This document shows, piece by piece, positions 1-10,668 of a stretch of 64,000 nt of DNA (within the stretch, counting starts at the first letter, position 1; each line of letters opens with the position of its first letter). The DNA is taken from the NCBI RefSeq assembly GCF_026914185.1, contig NC_070570.1, positions 2,108,001 to 2,172,000 on the forward strand, read 5' to 3'. Source of the DNA: Puccinia triticina. Lineage: Eukaryota > Basidiomycota > Pucciniomycetes > Pucciniales > Pucciniaceae. Made by a program: the position numbers and the translations under genes. The notes beneath the pieces are model-generated. The model saw only the letters and a program-made list of their open reading frames with translations, did no database searches and was not told where the DNA came from.

Positions 1-2851
1 GAAAGTTGGTCATAATGAAGTAGTTGAGATCACTACTCCTGTAATCATTGCTTGGCATAATGGAAAGTCCAGAATGGTAGGAGACTTCAGAGCTTTGAAT
101 TCATACACTGCTTCAGACAGGTATCCCATTCCCAAGATCAGTGAGACTCTGAACAACCTGGCCAAAGCTAAGTATCTGACTAGCATGGATGTACTCAAAG
201 GTTTCCACCAGAATGTCATTGCAGAAGATTCCAGACATCTACTGAGGATTATTATGCACAAAGGAATCTATGAGTACCTTAGAATGCCCTTTGGGATCAA
301 GAATGCCCCCTCTCATTTCCAGAGAATGATGGACATTGAATTCAGAAAGGAAATTGATGAGAAGTGGGTCATTATCTACATTGATGATATCATCATTATG
401 TCCAACACTTGGGAGGAACACCTCAATAGGATAGACAGAATCCTGAAAGTTGTCATTAACATGAACATGAAAATCTCCTTGAAGAAGTGTAACTTTGGAT
501 TTGATCAGATCAAAGCTCTAGGCCATCTTGTGTCTGGTATTGCCATAGGAATAGACCAGAATAAAGTAGCTGCTGTCCTCCAAAAACCTGTGCCTAGTAG
601 TAGGAAAGAAATGCAATCATTTCTTGGTTTTGCTGGGTACTACAGACAACACATTGAGAAGTTTGCAGAGATAGCCAAACCTCTGACTGAGCTGACAAGG
701 ATTGATGTCATATATGAGATGACTCATCATAGAATAGTAGCCTACAACTTGTTAAAAGAGAAACTGACCACAGCTCCATTGCTATTGTTTCCTGACTGGG
801 CCCATCCTTTCACACTATATGTAGACGCTAGTATGACTGGTCTAGGTGCTGCTTTACATCAAGTCCAAGTCATTGATGGAGTGAGAAAAGAAGGACCCAT
901 TGTTTTCATATCCAGACAACTGAAGGACAGTGAAACAAGATATGGTGCTAGTCAACTTGAATGCTTATGTCTGGTTTGGGCCCTGGAAAAACTCCATTAC
1001 TACTTGGATGGCAGTGTATTTCATGTTGTAACAGACTGCACAGCTTTGAGATCACTGCTGAACATGAAGACTCCCAACAGACATATGCTCAGGTGGCAGA
1101 TTGCTATTCAAGAATACAGAGGCAATATGACCATAATCCACAGAGATGGGAATATTCACAAGAATGCTGATGGACTGAGCAGATGGGCTTTGCCAAATGA
1201 TCCCAGTAACCCTGCTTATGACCCAGAAGACAAGGATGATGATAGATTCCCCATCATGGGCATACATGTCTCTACTTTCAAGAATGAGTTCTTTGACTCA
1301 GTGAGAGAAGCCTACAAGCAAGACAAGAACACTACCATATTGTCTGAACTTTTGTTGAAAGATGCTAAAGATGCCCAACTGAAAAATTCTTTACAAGACC
1401 CTTGGAGAAAGCTATATGATGAAGGAAGATTCTCTATATTTGATGGCCTCATCTACTTCAGAGAGAAACACAACTCTGTCCTAGTCCTAGCTGACAAAGA
1501 AAGTATCAACACTATCTTGCATGAATGCCATGACAGTGTCTACTCTGGTCATCTTTCTGAAGATAGAACTTTGGAAAAAGTAGCTGATACTGCTTGGTGG
1601 ACTAACTGGAAACAAGACACTGGTGAATACTGCTCTTCCTGTGATAGATGCCAGAAAGCAAATAAAGCCACAGGTAAAAGATTTGGACTGCTCATGAAAA
1701 TTGAGGAACCTTCAAAACCATGGGATGTTATTAACATGGATTGGGTAACTTCCTTGTCCCCTGGAGGAGCTGCTAGTTTCAATGCTTGTCTGGTAATAGT
1801 GGACAGATACTCTAAGACCCCTATATTTGTACCCTGCTTCAAGGATGACTCTGCCATGGACACTGCCATACTGTTTTGGAACAGAGTAATGCCTAGGACT
1901 GGAATCCCCAGAATCATCATCTCTGATAGAGACCCTAAGTTCACATCTGAATTCTGGACTGGTTTGCATAGTATGCTAGGAACAAAACTCTCCTTCTCCA
2001 CTGCTTACCACCCCCAGACTGATGGATTAGCTGAAAGGATGATTCAAACACTTGAAGATATGATCAGAAGATTTTGTGCATATGGTCTAGAATTCAAAGA
2101 CAATGATGGTTACACTCATGATTGGGTTTCACTTCTACCAATCCTTGAGCTAGCATATTGCACCAGCATACATTCAACCACTGGAAAACCCCCTGCCATC
2201 CTAGAAAAAGGCTGGATCCCAAACCTTCCCAGGAATTTCTTGAAGCAAGACTCTGTAGACATTCATCCTACTGCTCTTGCCTATGGAAAGATCTTTGAGA
2301 AAGCCAGAAAACATGCTGAGCACTGCATAACAGAAGCTACATCTTACAACAAAGAGAGATGGGACAAGAGTCACAAAGAACCATCTTTTAAAGTTGGTGA
2401 TAAAGTCCTAATATCCACAGCAAACTTCAACAACCTGTCTGGCCCTAAGAAGATGAGAGACTCCTTCACAGGACCATTCCTTGTGAAAGCTTTACATGGG
2501 AAAAATGCTGTAGAAGTGATACTGACTGAAGAGTTTAGCAGGAAACATCCCACATTTCCTGTCAGCTTGGTGAAACCATACAAAGACCCCAATCCAGACA
2601 AGTTCCCCTTGAGACAGAAAGTCAAAGTTGTCATCCCCCCCATGGATAAGACCCCTCAGAGTAAAGTCATACAAAAGATTCTCAGAGACAAGAGATTGAG
2701 AGTGGAAAACAGAGATGTTATGATGTACTTAGCTAGATACAAAGGTATGAGTGCTGATCATGATGAATGGCTCCTTGAGAAAGACATCCCAGACTCTGCT
2801 ATCTTTCTCAGGAAATTCAGAAGTGAGAAGAGGTCTAACCCTGTGGTTTAA
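1..2851 (+). CDS. Ty3/gypsy chromovirus A, pol polyprotein (5'-truncated by window edge)
   Basis: The frame is open from base 2, so the protein enters from the left edge; it ends at TAA 2849-2851. Domains seen in order: reverse transcriptase with the catalytic YIDD motif at 377-388; RNase H with LYVDAS near 818-835; integrase with an HHCC zinc finger (His pair near 1519-1555, Cys pair near 1630-1650) and a D-D-E core (MDW near 1736, SDRDPKF near 1921, AERM near 2030); and a C-terminal chromodomain-like segment (about 2660-2840) with conserved W and Y residues. This order and the chromodomain are typical of chromoviruses, which use the chromodomain to direct integration to chromatin. No stop or frameshift interrupts the visible part, so the copy may be young. 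Gag, protease and the 5' LTR lie outside the window. A close relative, element B, follows in the opposite orientation. Confidence 0.95.
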   Translation, partial: KVGHNEVVEITTPVIIAWHNGKSRMVGDFRALNSYTASDRYPIPKISETLNNLAKAKYLTSMDVLKGFHQNVIAEDSRHLLRIIMHKGIYEYLRMPFGIKNAPSHFQRMMDIEFRKEIDEKWVIIYIDDIIIMSNTWEEHLNRIDRILKVVINMNMKISLKKCNFGFDQIKALGHLVSGIAIGIDQNKVAAVLQKPVPSSRKEMQSFLGFAGYYRQHIEKFAEIAKPLTELTRIDVIYEMTHHRIVAYNLLKEKLTTAPLLLFPDWAHPFTLYVDASMTGLGAALHQVQVIDGVRKEGPIVFISRQLKDSETRYGASQLECLCLVWALEKLHYYLDGSVFHVVTDCTALRSLLNMKTPNRHMLRWQIAIQEYRGNMTIIHRDGNIHKNADGLSRWALPNDPSNPAYDPEDKDDDRFPIMGIHVSTFKNEFFDSVREAYKQDKNTTILSELLLKDAKDAQLKNSLQDPWRKLYDEGRFSIFDGLIYFREKHNSVLVLADKESINTILHECHDSVYSGHLSEDRTLEKVADTAWWTNWKQDTGEYCSSCDRCQKANKATGKRFGLLMKIEEPSKPWDVINMDWVTSLSPGGAASFNACLVIVDRYSKTPIFVPCFKDDSAMDTAILFWNRVMPRTGIPRIIISDRDPKFTSEFWTGLHSMLGTKLSFSTAYHPQTDGLAERMIQTLEDMIRRFCAYGLEFKDNDGYTHDWVSLLPILELAYCTSIHSTTGKPPAILEKGWIPNLPRNFLKQDSVDIHPTALAYGKIFEKARKHAEHCITEATSYNKERWDKSHKEPSFKVGDKVLISTANFNNLSGPKKMRDSFTGPFLVKALHGKNAVEVILTEEFSRKHPTFPVSLVKPYKDPNPDKFPLRQKVKVVIPPMDKTPQSKVIQKILRDKRLRVENRDVMMYLARYKGMSADHDEWLLEKDIPDSAIFLRKFRSEKRSNPVV

Positions 2852-2876
2852 TTTCTTACAGAAATCCAACCCTTTT

Positions 2877-2888
2877 GGTGGTAGGGAA
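2877..2888 (+). other. Polypurine tract of chromovirus A
   Basis: The purine-rich run GGTGGTAGGGAA immediately precedes the TG that opens the 3' LTR. This is where plus-strand DNA synthesis would be primed. The position, directly abutting the LTR, fits the family. Confidence 0.7.
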
Positions 2889-3857
2889 TGTCAGCCTTAG
2901 AGTCATCACAGCTGACCTAAAAGCTGCCTGTTCTACCTTTGTTACATATAAATTACTTTATATCTTTTTCATCTTAAGAGATAACCTTGTTTTGACTTCA
3001 GATTCTGTTTCCTCATGCAATTTTGACCCTAGTTACAACTTATCAATTCATTGTAACTATACTCCTTCCCTGAGTTACTGAGTTGTGGCGCGCTTGCGCA
3101 GTTGTGACGTGTCAGCACTACCTGGCGCGCCAAACCACATGTACATATGTAAATTACATAAGCAAACTGTGAAAATTTTCGTAGTCAGAATCCCCCTTGC
3201 CTGAGGCGGATCCACAGACTTCAGCACACCAGAACCACCACCCAGATAACCCCAGGATCACCACAAAAGAGCCTACTCTACTCCCAGTATACCTACCGTC
3301 ACAGGCGCCTAGGATATTGACAGTAAGTAACCTCTTTCACTGAACCTTGATTATCTCAGAGGTACAACTCTGTGTCTTGTTTGATCTGCCTTTTCTTCTT
3401 GCTTTGCCTCCTCCTTGATCACAGGGCTGTCCCTTCTATTCTACAGGCCTTTGCCTCTATCTTGATCACAGGGCTGTCCCTTATAATCACTTGGCCTTTG
3501 CCTCAAAATCTAGGTTGCAGGGCTGTCCCTCAGGTTTCCCATTAAGAACCTTGACTGTCCAGAGAGAAGTCTAAAAAACTGTGGCTGGATTAAACTTATC
3601 TAATCCAGATACCCTCCTGAGAGGAAGCTGTAGCACTTCTAGCACAGATTAGCAGCACTCTTCTGAAGAGTAGCATTGCCAGTGGACGTGCATTCCCACT
3701 AGAATAACCTAGTACTTCTCTTCTATCTTATCCTGCTTGGTTTCTTTCTCTCTCTTTCTCTTTTTCTCTTACAGTTGTATTTTCTTTATCCCAAGAAATC
3801 AAACTGTTGTCCCCCATTTCTTGTGTCCTGCTGTCACTATAGAGACTCAGGCTCACA
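2889..3857 (+). repeat. 3' LTR of chromovirus A
   Basis: The boundaries come from comparison with the inverted copy at 8918-9885: both start TGTCAGCC and end GGCTCACA on their own sense strand, with canonical TG...CA ends and lengths of 969 and 968 bp. The LTR contains a thrice-repeated motif around GGGCTGTCCCT (about 3424-3530) and a CT-rich stretch near 3740-3775. The outer end abuts the RT sequence of element B at 3858, which marks the insertion site. Confidence 0.92.
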
Positions 3858-5096
3858 GATGATATCATCAATGTAGATAATGACCCACTTCTCATCAATT
3901 TCCTTTCTGAACTCAATGTCCATCATTCTCTGGAAATGAGAGGGGGCATTCTTGATCCCAAAGGGCATTCTCAGGTACTCATAGATTCCTTTGTGCATAA
4001 TAATCCTGAGTAGATGTCTGGAATCTTCTGCAATGACATTCTGGTGAAAACCTTTGAGTACATCCATACTAGTCAGATACTTAGCTTTGGCCAGGTTGTT
4101 CAGGGTCTCACTGATCTTAGGAATGGGATACCTGTCTGAAGCAGTGTAGGAATTCAAAGCTCTGAAGTCTCCTACCATTCTGGACTTTCCATTATGCCAG
4201 GCAATGATTACAGGAGTAGTGATCTCAACTACTTCATTATGACCAACTTTCCTTAGAACATTCAGTTTTACTAGCTCTTCAATGTGTTGCTCAAGAGCTT
4301 CTCTGCTTTTGGGGCTGGCAGGATAAGGAGGTCTTCTGAGGAGAGGAGGATAGGGTCTCTCAGTTGTCAACTTGATATGAACTTCATGACCCTTAATGGC
4401 ACCAAGGGGTTGGTTGGTGTTGGAGAAGGCAAGGTTGTTATTGTAGAGGACTTCAAACAGCTTCTCCTTTTGCTCAATAGTCAACTTATCACTGAACTTG
4501 GCTTCACAGAGTTCTTCTGTAATAAATTTCTGCAGTTGAGGATGGGACTTCTTTACAGCAGAAATTTCATTTGAAGGGCTCATTTTCTCCAGATGATGAG
4601 ACTTAAAGCTGAATTTCTTCCTCTTGTTCTCATTTCCAATGGTAAAGAATCTCTCTTTGCTGTTTGTGATGTCAAAGCCATAAAGAGACATATAATCATT
4701 TCCAAGGATAAGATAGTTAATTCTTGCATTTTTCATGACTACAAATTCTGCTAGAATTCTAATAGAACCTTTAGTGTGAGGAAAAATCAAAGCCATTTCT
4801 ATTATGCCCATGGGCTGTAATTGGTCACTACAGCTGTGAAATTTAGCATGGTTAATTGGCATGAGTTTGTTTTCCCATTCTGGTAATATAGAATCTAGCA
4901 ATTTGTTGCTGATGATTGAGCAAGAGGCTCCACTATCAAGAAGACATGATTGTTCTCTGGATTCAATGAGGACAGTAGTAAGATTTGCTTTTCCAGTAAG
5001 ATGAGCTTTTCCTCTATCAGGTTTACACTTCATCAGTCTAGCATCCTCTATGTGGGAAGACTGGCAAGATTTGTCCCAGGTCTGGGGTTGATGAGT
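3858..5096 (-). pseudogene. Chromovirus B, protease and 5' part of reverse transcriptase (interrupted by element A)
   Basis: On the minus strand this continues in the same frame as gag after a single TAA. It carries an aspartic protease with LLDSGASCSII (near 4935-4905) and the N-terminal half of reverse transcriptase, with sequence closely matching bases 2-390 of element A. The frame breaks off just after YIDDII, where the LTR of element A begins. The rest of pol should lie left of the window if A is a simple nested insertion. The translated ORF runs about 20 bp into A's LTR, but those codons are not native. Inactive as it stands. Confidence 0.9.
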
Positions 5097-8000
5097 TTAA
5101 GCTTGAATTTCAGCAATGGAGAAGTCTTGGTTTATCTCACACTCTACAGCATGTGCTCCAAAATCAAAGTCAACTAAGGGGTCATGATTGGCACCATTTC
5201 CATTGTCCATGGCAAGAATCATGTGATTGGTTCTATGATTTTCTTCTTCTTCATCTAGGTCTGTTTCAGATTTGTGTGGTTCACCTTGATCTTCTCCATT
5301 GTCACTCTTAGGATCATCATCATCATCCATTCCTACATTATTGATTCTGCTCTTCTTCTTAGGGCATTCCCTTGAGAAGTGGCCAGTTTGTTTGCAGAAA
5401 TGGCAGATGAGTTTTTCTTTCTCAGGGGCAGAGACAGGATTCCTTTTAGTGGAGGAGTCAGTTGGCTTATCAGTTTTCTGAGGGGCAGTATTGTTTCTCC
5501 ATTGGGATCTATTAGGAGTGTTATAATTGTTTGTCACAGGCTTGTTCCTTTTCATGACTCTGTCTATGACTTCTTCAGCAATTATAACCATATCTTCAAA
5601 ACTCATTTCAGTAGTATCTCTTTTGTATCTGCTTTTAATAGCATGCTCAAGATTTGGAGGGCATTGCTTCAAGATTTTTTCACAAATAAGATACTCACTG
5701 AGTTCAGGTTGATAAGCCTTCAGTCTTTCTCTCTGATTACCAAACCATTTATGGATTTTCCTCCCATCATAGGCAAAGTGATCATTCTCAAACTCTTGTT
5801 GCATTTTCCATTTCCAGTTCTCAGTACCAAACTTGTTTCTGATGGCATTCTTCCACCAAGCCCAAGATTTGTTCCCATACTGGTCTCTGATGCCCAGGTA
5901 CCAATTCCTTGCAGTGTCAGTTAACAGGATTGTTAATCTACTGATTATCATGTTATCCAGCATTAAGTAGTCTCTGACCAAGATATCAGTGTTTTTAATC
6001 CAAAGTTCATGATTGTAAGGTAATTCTCCAGAGAATTTCTCCCAGTCTCCATTTTTGGGGATACCTTTCCACATTTCCTTCCTCATTTCAGAGTCTATTG
6101 CTCCATGATCAATGTAGGGGAATTCTTCTTGGGTTTTAGCATCAGGAGTATTGCTAGCAGACTTAGGAAAGTTATCTCTTGGAGGTCTCTGGGGTTCAGG
6201 AGTAGGAACAGGAGGAGGTGGTCTGTGTTCCTGTTGTTGCTCATGGTGTACATTCTGGAAGGGATTATTGTCTAAGAGATGAGGGGGTTGGTCTCTGTCA
6301 TCTAGTATCAACACGGAATCCAGCTTTAAGCTCACAGTGTTTACTACAGAAGATATGTCACTGAATCTTCTCTTAGATTGTTCAAATCTGTTGTGCTCAT
6401 TGGCATGAAGGTCATTGATCTGATTACCAATGGAAGTAAGGTTGTTGCCCACTTTCTCTTCAAAATCTTTCAGATTTTGGCCAATTGTATCCATGTTAGA
6501 ATGACATTGTGATTCATTTACCAGGATTAAATCTTGAACTGTCTCAAACTTCTCATCTATGTGTTTTTTCAGTTGTTCTAACACATTGTTATTCACTGCG
6601 GACTTCTCTCTGGCACTTTCACCTATGTTGTTCAGGATTTGGTCAAGCAGAAAGGGAATGAATTTATTTTTAAATAGATCAAGAATGGACTGATTCAGGA
6701 CATCTTCAAAATTGCTGACACAAGATTCAAGAAGAGTACCAGGAATGGTTTCAACAGTGCCAGATAATTCAGAGAGAAATTCAGAGAACAAGACTTGTAA
6801 TTTTTCTTCTAGAAACAAAGGAACATTTCTAGACATTTCAGAGTTAAGATTATTGAGGAAAAATTCTCTATTTGAAGGATCAGAAAGATTGTCAATATCT
6901 AAACTGAGGCCTAGTGGGGAATCACTACTTAAAGAGCTTTTAGGTAAAGATTGATCTAATAAGGGCCTCTCCCTCTGGCTCTCCCTCGTCCATAGCCTCT
7001 CCTCACTCCTCGTGTGGCTCTCATCAGGTATTCTCCTATTTCTAGAACTCTCTGAGTGTCGTCCTGAGGGCGTCTCCAGTTCCTCCCTGATCCTCTCCAG
7101 TTGTTTTGAGGAGGAGGGGGGTTGTGGCCTGCGAATTCTTGCGGCATTTGCGGATAAGGGGGTGGATTGTAGCCGCCAGTTTGAAGATGCGGGCTGGGGC
7201 GGAATAACTGAACCACCTCTCGCGGTATAGAAGCTGGTGGCGGCCTCACTTGGAGCGTTTGCGGCGGTGGCGGCGGCGGCAAAGTAGTTCCCTGGTAAGG
7301 TTGGCTCTCTAGACGCGGCTGGGATTGAGGCTGCGGTTGAAACTGAGCCTGGTTGGAGGGGATAGGACCCTGGAACTCCTGCGCTATAGCTCGTAGTTGA
7401 GAACCCGTTGGTTCCGGCGTTGGCGTCGCTAGAATGGGTTGCTGGCTGGCGTGCGGCACTAAGGCTAGCTGCGAATGAGTTCGGGACACTTGCGCCTTGG
7501 AGTTCTGGTTCATTAGAGAGGCTTCCAGGTTGTGTAGCTCGTCTCTGGGTATCCATTCTTGACAAAGACGGATACCGTCGTTCCTCCCAACTAATTCTAT
7601 TATCATTTCCTGCGTCATAGAGGCTTGGGAGAGGAGGCGCCTCATGGTTAACGTGTTCTGCGCCTCCCTGGCGCGGACAAATAGGTCGAACTGTTCGTTG
7701 AACATGCTGATGAGGCTGGAAAGCTCTTCCTCTTCCGGGATAAGGTCCATGGGACCGGAGGACGCCTCCCGTCGAGGGCTCTGAGTGTACGGAAGGAGGG
7801 CTAGATTGGGTGGCGCCGTGGGTCTCATGCCCTCTGGGTTGATAGGCTGGGAGGGCAGTTGACTCGTCTGAGGAGGGTTCACCGTCAAATCTATTTGTTC
7901 CCTGTCTATGGGCCGTGGGACCGGCGTGGATCTGCTCGACGCTAGAGCTATAGACGTCTCTCTCGGCTGGTATAGAGCCGGAGGTATCCCGGTATCTGGG

Positions 8001-8159
8001 GGGAGCGGCTCCTCTTCCGGGAGCTTGAGGAAATCCTCCTGTAGAGGCGGCAAGGCTGCTTCTAGCCCTTCGAAGCCGTTCTTCGGCTGCTGGGCTAAGG
8101 CGGTACCGGTGGCGGAGCTCTTCGGAGAGGTCTCGGCCATTTCTAAGGTGAGGAGGCAT
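5097..8159 (-). CDS. Chromovirus B, gag polyprotein
   Basis: A long minus-strand ORF of 1020 codons. The C-terminal half is convincing gag: a helical coiled-coil-like region (about 6950-6300), a proline-rich linker, a capsid-like domain with several tryptophans (about 6100-5600), and a nucleocapsid zinc knuckle CHFCKQTGHFSREC near 5400-5350, followed by an acidic tail. The first ~400 codons (8159-6957) are GC-rich and rich in S, P and R. They overlap a second ORF (6956-8140) in another frame that reads more like real protein, so the true N-terminus may not be this ATG. Gag ends in TAA at 5097-5099, and the protease-RT frame continues in the same phase. Confidence 0.8.
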   Translation of the reverse strand: MPPHLRNGRDLSEELRHRYRLSPAAEERLRRARSSLAASTGGFPQAPGRGAAPPRYRDTSGSIPAERDVYSSSVEQIHAGPTAHRQGTNRFDGEPSSDESTALPAYQPRGHETHGATQSSPPSVHSEPSTGGVLRSHGPYPGRGRAFQPHQHVQRTVRPICPRQGGAEHVNHEAPPLPSLYDAGNDNRISWEERRYPSLSRMDTQRRATQPGSLSNEPELQGASVPNSFAASLSAARQPATHSSDANAGTNGFSTTSYSAGVPGSYPLQPGSVSTAASIPAASREPTLPGNYFAAAATAANAPSEAATSFYTARGGSVIPPQPASSNWRLQSTPLSANAARIRRPQPPSSSKQLERIREELETPSGRHSESSRNRRIPDESHTRSEERLWTRESQRERPLLDQSLPKSSLSSDSPLGLSLDIDNLSDPSNREFFLNNLNSEMSRNVPLFLEEKLQVLFSEFLSELSGTVETIPGTLLESCVSNFEDVLNQSILDLFKNKFIPFLLDQILNNIGESAREKSAVNNNVLEQLKKHIDEKFETVQDLILVNESQCHSNMDTIGQNLKDFEEKVGNNLTSIGNQINDLHANEHNRFEQSKRRFSDISSVVNTVSLKLDSVLILDDRDQPPHLLDNNPFQNVHHEQQQEHRPPPPVPTPEPQRPPRDNFPKSASNTPDAKTQEEFPYIDHGAIDSEMRKEMWKGIPKNGDWEKFSGELPYNHELWIKNTDILVRDYLMLDNMIISRLTILLTDTARNWYLGIRDQYGNKSWAWWKNAIRNKFGTENWKWKMQQEFENDHFAYDGRKIHKWFGNQRERLKAYQPELSEYLICEKILKQCPPNLEHAIKSRYKRDTTEMSFEDMVIIAEEVIDRVMKRNKPVTNNYNTPNRSQWRNNTAPQKTDKPTDSSTKRNPVSAPEKEKLICHFCKQTGHFSRECPKKKSRINNVGMDDDDDPKSDNGEDQGEPHKSETDLDEEEENHRTNHMILAMDNGNGANHDPLVDFDFGAHAVECEINQDFSIAEIQA
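6956..8140 (-). CDS. Overlapping 5' ORF of chromovirus B (alternative gag N-terminus or extra ORF)
   Basis: An ORF starting at ATG 8140, 19 nt downstream of the gag ATG and in another frame, runs about 394 codons to TAG at 6956. It has an acidic proline-rich N-terminus, an amphipathic central helix region (near 7720-7480, segments such as LSSLISMFNEQFDLF), a P/Q-rich stretch, and an arginine-glycine-rich C-terminus (RRGYGRGRARGRG). This composition looks more like a structured, RNA-binding protein than the overlapping gag frame does. It could be an extra ORF, or the true gag N-terminus joined to the downstream gag frame by a -1 shift near 6956. The function is not recognised. Confidence 0.55.
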   Translation of the reverse strand: MAETSPKSSATGTALAQQPKNGFEGLEAALPPLQEDFLKLPEEEPLPPDTGIPPALYQPRETSIALASSRSTPVPRPIDREQIDLTVNPPQTSQLPSQPINPEGMRPTAPPNLALLPYTQSPRREASSGPMDLIPEEEELSSLISMFNEQFDLFVRAREAQNTLTMRRLLSQASMTQEMIIELVGRNDGIRLCQEWIPRDELHNLEASLMNQNSKAQVSRTHSQLALVPHASQQPILATPTPEPTGSQLRAIAQEFQGPIPSNQAQFQPQPQSQPRLESQPYQGTTLPPPPPPQTLQVRPPPASIPREVVQLFRPSPHLQTGGYNPPPYPQMPQEFAGHNPPPPQNNWRGSGRNWRRPQDDTQRVLEIGEYLMRATRGVRRGYGRGRARGRGPY

Positions 8160-8222
8160 CGTGGTAACACGTAAGAATAAAGATATTTTAAGCTGGAAAG
8201 AAAGAATGAGGAATTTTTAAGG

Positions 8223-8519
8223 TTAAATACCTTTGGATTTAGGTTTAGAAGATAACCTTTTGCTTTTACGCGTAGTAACAGAGGTTTTCTTCTTGATTTC
8301 CTTTGCGCTGGGTTTCGCGGAGGATTTTGAAGTCCAATCAGAGATATTAACGGCTGCTGTGACCTTACGGCGACGGACTTTCGGGTATTTCGTCGTAGCA
8401 ATAGGGGTCCAAGAAGAACTGTTGATCCAGTTTCCTTCTTTCGGATCAGTTACGCGGTTGTCGTCGTAATTTTCTTCTTCTGCGCTAGTCTGCGCCGTTA
8501 CGAATTTTTTTACGGTCAA
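8223..8519 (-). CDS. Small basic ORF in the leader of chromovirus B
   Basis: A 98-codon minus-strand ORF between the 5' LTR and the gag region. The product is lysine- and serine-rich, with clusters such as RRRKVTAA and a C-terminal KSKRLSSKPKSKG, and acidic residues near the N-terminus. No domain is recognised. It lies in an otherwise AT-rich leader. It could be a shadow ORF or a short leader peptide of the element. Confidence 0.3.
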   Translation of the reverse strand: MTVKKFVTAQTSAEEENYDDNRVTDPKEGNWINSSSWTPIATTKYPKVRRRKVTAAVNISDWTSKSSAKPSAKEIKKKTSVTTRKSKRLSSKPKSKGI

Positions 8520-8901
8520 CTTCGGTAATTATAGATAAGAAGGCGGAGAATCTTTTGAGCGTACTCCGTTTTTCTCTATCTCCTCTTGATTCGAAGATAT
8601 GGAGGGTTCTGGGGAGGATAAGTCCGACAAAGGGATGAATAGCGGCGCGGAGGAGTCGCAATTCTGCACTTTCACGAGTACACAAGACGTAAAATTTTTT
8701 TTTCAAGGGTTCAGTTAGGAAATTTGTAATATAAGAGCAATTTTGGATAGTTTTGGAAGATTTTTAGCGTTAGTAGGATATGTAAAAAAAAATTTTAAGA
8801 GATTTTTTCAAATTTTTAAGAATTTTTGTTTGATTTAGTCAGGATGATCAGTCCTTTGGCTTTATGGCAGTCTAGAATTATGAAAAGGTGAGTAATTTTC
8901 C

Positions 8902-8915
8902 CGATGAGGCCCCCA
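8902..8915 (-). other. Candidate primer binding site of chromovirus B
   Basis: On the minus strand the 5' LTR ends ...CTCACA and is followed, after two bases, by TGGGGGCCTCATCGGG. The TGG start and the position directly after the LTR fit a tRNA primer site, TGG pairing with tRNA 3' CCA. The matching tRNA was not identified here. Confidence 0.4.
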
Positions 8916-8917
8916 AT

Positions 8918-9885
8918 TGTGAGCCTGGGTCTCTATAGTGACCACAGGACACAAGAAATGGGGGGGCAATGGTTGGATTTCTTGGGATAAAGAAACTACA
9001 ACTATAAGAGAAAAGAGAAAGAGAAAAGGGAAACCAAGCAGGATAAGGAAGAAGAGAAGTACTAGGTTATTCTAGTGGGAATGCACGTCCACTGGCAATG
9101 CTACTCTTCTGAAGAGTGCTGCTTATCTGTGCTAGAAGTGCTACAGCTTCCTCTCAGGAGGGTATCTGGATTAGATAAGTTTAAACCAGCCACAGTTTTT
9201 TAGACTTCTCTCTGGACAGTCAAGGTTCTTAATGGGAAACCTGAGGGACAGCCCTGCAACCTAGATTTGTGGCAAAGGCCAAGTGATAATAAGGGACAGC
9301 CCTGTGATCAAGATAGAGGCAAAGGCCTGTAGATTTGGAGGGACAGCCCTGTGATCAAGAAGGAGGCAAAACCAGAAGAAAGAGCAGATCAAGCAAGACA
9401 CAGAGTTGTACCTCTGAGATAAACAAGTTTCAGTGAAAGAGGTTACTTACTGTCAATATCCTAGGCGCCTGTGACGGTAGGTATACTGGGAGTATAGTAG
9501 GCTCTTTGGTGGTGATCCTGGAGTTATCTGGGTGGTGGTTCTGGTGTGCTGAAGTCTGTAGATCCGCCTCAGGCAAGGGGGATCCTGACTACGAAAATTT
9601 TCACAGTTTGCTTATGTAATTTACATATGTACATGTGGTTTGGCGCGCCTGGTAGCGCTGACACGTCACAACTGCGCAAGCGCGCCACAACTCAGTAACT
9701 CAGGGAAGGAGTATAGTTACAATGAATTGATAAGTTGTAACTACGGTTAAAATTGCCTGAGGAAACAGAAGATGAAGTCAAAACAATGATATCTCTTAAT
9801 ATGAAAAAGATATGAAGTAATTTCATATGTAATAAGTAGAAAAGAGGCAGCTTTTAGGTCAGCTGTGATGACTCTAAGGCTGACA
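8918..9885 (-). repeat. 5' LTR of chromovirus B
   Basis: This is the inverted counterpart of the LTR at 2889-3857, 968 bp, with TG...CA ends on the minus strand. It is collinear with the A LTR throughout, with scattered substitutions and small indels. The right end abuts AAGTG at 9886, inside the integrase of element C. The matching 5-bp target duplicate would be left of the window. Confidence 0.9.
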
Positions 9886-10668
9886 AAGTGGCAGCATTAT
9901 TTGCCTGCTGTTTTGTTTGCGGATAGGATTTCCACTAAACGGACAACAGGGTATTTGCCGTACAAGACGTTGTTCAGGTGCTGGCCAGTCTTGCCGGTGG
10001 ACATAGAGATGTTCACGTACTTGGCGGTAGATTGGTGGAAAGTTAAATCGGCGGACGACCTGCTCTTGGCTCGGGCGGAGCAGCTGTTGTGGCGGGATTT
10101 GGTTATTGCAAAGGCGGCGGCCGCGCGCCTCAAGGAGAGTCATGCAAAAGTGGTTTGTTACTGGGATCGCCGCTGCTCCCATAGGTTGCGGGATTCCCTC
10201 CGCAAGGGGCAATTGGTTCTTCTTTACAATCGTAGACTTGAGTCACAATGGGGCAAGCTGTTTGCTAACCAATGGAATGGTCCTTATTGCATTGTGTTGC
10301 AATTTCCTGGCGGAAGTTATGCGCTGGAGGAGTTGGACGGGACGCCTTTGAAGCGACGGGCGGCGGCAACGCACATAAAGCGGTTTTATGCGCGGGGCTC
10401 TACGGATTTCAATCAGACTGCAGAATCGGATGACTCTGAAGAGGAGGTTCAGGTTCCGGGGGACGCCTTGTCTTCGGATAGCTCTGATGGTGCGGAAGAC
10501 ACGGGTGCGGCGTCTAGCAATGAAGATTCTGGCTCAGAAGTTGTGTTGGAGGGGGACGGTGCGGATCAGGCACCTCCGCCATTGCGGCAGAGCCGGCGTT
10601 TGCAGACCGCAGGGGACAGCGGCAAAAAGGCTGGGGCAGGAGCTGTGGCAGGCAAAAGCCACAAGTGA
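9886..10668 (+). pseudogene. Ty3/gypsy element C, integrase C-terminal fragment
   Basis: The plus-strand frame begins abruptly at the LTR of B and ends at TGA 10666-10668. The translation matches the C-terminal third of a gypsy integrase: an NxxLPxVLFADR-like start typical of the region after the DDE core, a helix rich in A/R/E, then the KGQLVLLYNRRLESQWGKLFANQWNGPY block found where the integrase C-terminal beta-barrel lies. An acidic serine-rich tail follows. It differs in sequence and GC content from elements A and B. The upstream part was displaced by insertion of B. The apparent ATG at 9865 lies inside the LTR and is not a native start. Confidence 0.85.

Noticed and set aside
9865..9885. 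Start of the integrase ORF at ATG 9865
   Set aside because: These bases belong to the LTR of element B; the native integrase codons begin at 9886.
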